Assembly: GCF_000003815.2 (NCBI RefSeq)
Contig: NW_023365977.1
Location: forward strand, 1 to 34,856
Direction: 5' to 3'
Length of the DNA: 34,856 nucleotides
Source: Branchiostoma floridae
Taxonomy: Eukaryota; Chordata; Leptocardii; Amphioxiformes; Branchiostomatidae
The notes beneath the pieces are model-generated. The model was not told the DNA's origin. It ran no database searches and worked only from the letters and a program-made list of their open reading frames with translations. Shown piece by piece: positions 32,488-34,856 of this stretch (within the stretch, counting starts at the first letter, position 1; each line of letters opens with the position of its first letter). Made by a program: the position numbers and the translations under genes.

Positions 32488-32548
32488 CGCTTTTCCACAG
32501 TTTATCTTTAGCCTCATATCATATGAGTATTTCAGTGTGGAAAAAGCG
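32488..32548. repeat. Nested 61-base hairpin
   Basis: Outer arms CGCTTTTCCACA (32488-32499) and TGTGGAAAAAGCG (32536-32548) enclose a second palindrome CTCATATCATATGAG at 32513-32527 with nearly the same centre. Confidence 0.65.
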
Positions 32549-34075
32549 GCTGCTTGTGTCAAATAAGCACAGCTGACACCAAATGAAAAAAAAAGTGTAC
32601 AGCTAATAATTAATTCTTATTTTCTATTATTTCAATAGCAATAAGTGGCAAACGAGCGGTGGTGGATGGAGCCTAGTTGTGCTGATACGCTCAAAAGCGG
32701 CATTCTTCAGTCTGTTGCTTTTCAAGTTCTCAAACCTAACGTTACGTTAGACTGGGGTATGAATTTCTGATGCTGACAGAAGAAAATACACATATTGCGT
32801 ACCCTTATATCTTTAACGTTATTTGAATAAACATTAGAACAAAGATTGCTGAAAGGGTGGAATATTAGATAAGTTTAGTTATTGCACAAACACATTAGGG
32901 ATCTACCTTCTTGAGGAAGGTAATAAATAATTCCTTCAGTCACTTTCAATAATGTGATACAACAGGTAGCGTCGCGCACGGTGCTCTGGGGCTGGTGGAG
33001 CCTGGCTGGCGTGCTGTAATGAATCATTCCGAATGACTGAGTAACGTTATCTTTACAGTTTCTAATAACGAGAAGTCAACAGGTTATATTATCTATAGAT
33101 TATATTAGCATCTACAAAGATTGTATAAAAATATTTCTAGGGTACGAAAAATGATAGAAATTGGGGCAGATGATGTTAGTTCATAAGAACATGAAAGCAC
33201 GGCGTGGGAAGTAACTTAGGTACTAGTAAGTAGCTGAATTGCCTTTCCCACCTGACGACGCTGTCTGAATTTTACCTCATCTCCAATCAAGTGTTGTGCG
33301 TTCTAATTGCTCTTTTGTAATCCTACTTCCCTGGCCCACGGCCAAACTGATATTTATCTCCCTTGCAAGGAGTTTTACCGTTGACTACCCGCCCGCCGTA
33401 GGAAAAACCTTGAATATGATAACTGAGTGATCCAGCATCCGAAGTTGAAATTCTATAGACGCAGTAGGAGTTTGATATCGACATTTATTACACGTATGTA
33501 TCGCTGAAGATATTGATTTTCACAGTGTAATCCACACGAGTTGTTAAGTGGTCTACTGACGTACATTGTGACAATCAACAGCATTACGTCCCGGAGGTAA
33601 GAAATGAAGTTTTTGAACGACGGACGTTCCCTCGCAAGTGCATGTGAGCAACAAGATAAGTGCTGTTCAGAATACGTGCCAAGGATCTCACTTGCTCGTA
33701 ATACAGGTAGCAGGGAACAACATCCGTCGTCGTTGGCATTGAAAAACAGTATATGAAATAATAATACATGTGTTTTACCTTGACCAAGAAGGTTGTGTTT
33801 TCATCAGCGTTCAAGTGCACGCCTGCTCATTTGATTACTCGTTGTTTTTTTTTTTTTTTTTTGACAAGCCATGGTCCCGAGTTGGTAGATAGCTTTTGAA
33901 GTCGAGAAGAAGTGACATTGGTTTGGGCTAATTAGCATCCATTTTAGAACGCCGGAGGCATTCCAATTGCTGACTTTGAAACAGGATAAGTACAAAAGAG
34001 ATGAATGAAGTTCCATGATTTTTCATACATACATGATGCATATTTACACTAGTGACACAAGTAGGTTGGATTTAG

Positions 34076-34266
34076 TACTCTCCAAGCAGAGGTTAGGATC
34101 CGGCTGTTTTTGACGGGTTTCTGAGTCGTTATTATCGGGCTTCTATTTTGTATTGTATCTTGCTGTGTCCGACCTAACACAGTACGATACAACACAAAAT
34201 AGAAAGCCCGATAAAAACGACTAAAAAACGTTGAACAGCCGGAGTCTAACCTCTGCTTGGAGAGTA
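34076..34266. mobile_element. hAT-like palindromic MITE, 191 bases
   Basis: The ends TACTCTCCAAGCAGAGGTTA and TAACCTCTGCTTGGAGAGTA are perfect inverted repeats, and pairing continues with interruptions through the whole element (for example CGGGCTTCTATTTTGT with ACAAAATAGAAAGCCCG). An exact 8-bp target duplication GGATTTAG flanks it (34068-34075 and 34267-34274). It shares the CTCCAAGCAGA terminus with the element at 30516. Confidence 0.92.
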
Positions 34267-34856
34267 GGATTTAGGTGATTATCATCAGACACAGATTATG
34301 TGAATTTTGACATCATTTGCATAATTAAAGAAGAAATGCTACAATCTTTCATGAAGAAGAGTACTAATATAGTATTTGCAACATATGTGATTTGGAAAGA
34401 GGAGTCATATTGATTTATGCTAGTAAGAGACTTATTTGCAAATCATTTGCATTGGCAATGAAAATACTGAGCGAAGGTATGGGGTTGCGGAACTCTAGTT
34501 GAAATATTTTTGTGAATTTCTCATTCACATCTCTTTCTTTCCACAATTAACCTTTCGGCGTAAATGTTAACCCGCTGCGAATGCTATCTTCCCTATTCTA
34601 TTTCTAGACATTCTAGCTTCGCAAGTAGACTGAATCAGCTAGCAATGCCTGGTATTGACATTTATCTATACTTCGGTAAAGGTGTAATGAACACACTAAT
34701 CATGAGGCACTCTGTCTGACAAGTAATGGTTTTTCTTCTGCTTTAGAATGACGCCCTATGCATACAAACAAACAGGTAGTGGCAAAACGATAACTTAAAA
34801 TGTCTGTATGCTAGCGGTTTTCACACTCACTGACTCAGGATTCGGTCGACATCTCG

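Larger units (their letters stand above)
29900..33049. promoter_or_regulatory. Cluster of nine TAACGTTA palindromes
   Basis: The 8-base palindrome TAACGTTA occurs at 29900, 30829, 30861, 30963, 31210, 31854, 32737, 32814 and 33042, with a tenth at 27198. By eye I found none in the first 27 kb. Function is unknown; MYB-type sites share the TAACG core. Confidence 0.6.
28659..34856. other. Upstream region without a recognised gene
   Basis: No exon could be supported on either strand. The acceptor just before the start codon implies at least one noncoding 5' exon somewhere here; a strong donor-like GTAAGT on the minus strand at about 28847-28852 is one candidate, not proven. The stretch 30900-32300 is CpG-richer and may contain the main promoter. 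MITEs, a hairpin, a poly-T run (33845-33862) and a TAACGTTA cluster are listed separately. Confidence 0.5.

Noticed and set aside
33584-33820. 78-codon minus-strand open frame
   Set aside because: No acceptor or donor context and no recognisable motif.

Overview
The window is animal nuclear DNA, most likely from a cephalochordate (Branchiostoma, amphioxus) or another invertebrate deuterostome. It is AT-rich and carries one large gene with dozens of short exons and canonical GT-AG introns, a tRNA-derived SINE, two hAT-like MITEs sharing the terminus CTCCAAGCAGA, and six runs of N (three exactly 100 bases, the usual code for a gap of unknown size). The organism call is inference, resting on repeat style and gene structure.

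The one well-supported gene lies on the minus strand, from the ATG at 28658 to the stop at 7500. I traced 44 complete coding exons and one partial exon by splice sites and phase: introns 1-29 and the later junctions that can be tested keep one frame. At least one further exon is lost in a gap. The visible coding sequence is about 1,950 codons. In order the protein has: a small uncharacterised N-terminal domain (about residues 68-150); a lysine/alanine-rich, histone H1-tail-like basic stretch (about 183-250); a very long ankyrin-repeat region (about 300-1250, with more repeats after an acidic spacer); a WGR domain; a PARP regulatory helical domain; and a PARP catalytic domain with the H-Y-E triad. 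This is the ANK-WGR-PARP architecture known from C. elegans PME-5. It is not vertebrate tankyrase, which has SAM instead of WGR. The expected role is NAD+-dependent nuclear poly(ADP-ribosyl)ation, with the ankyrins as a protein-binding scaffold.

Layout: 1-7080 holds no firm gene, but has a possible plus-strand first exon (1434) and a possible plus-strand exon (5380-5553). 7500-11944 encodes the PARP catalytic and regulatory domains; a large repeat with eight octamer motifs sits in the intron between two catalytic exons. 12330-13560 encodes WGR, with a SINE in an intron. 13888-25321 encodes the ankyrin region, with an acidic exon broken at a gap edge, a 31-bp minisatellite that starts exactly on a splice donor, a solo-LTR-like segment and a degenerate ~190-bp repeat. 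25322-26690 is an intron with a 26-bp inverted repeat enclosing a promoter-like CRE/E2F/YY1 cluster and a possible alternative first exon. 26691-28658 encodes the N-terminus. 28659-34856 is noncoding upstream DNA with the two MITEs and a dense cluster of the palindrome TAACGTTA.

The points most worth checking are the splice-donor minisatellite, the inverted-repeat-bounded internal promoter candidate, the TAACGTTA cluster, and the unidentified N-terminal domain fused to a PME-5-type PARP.
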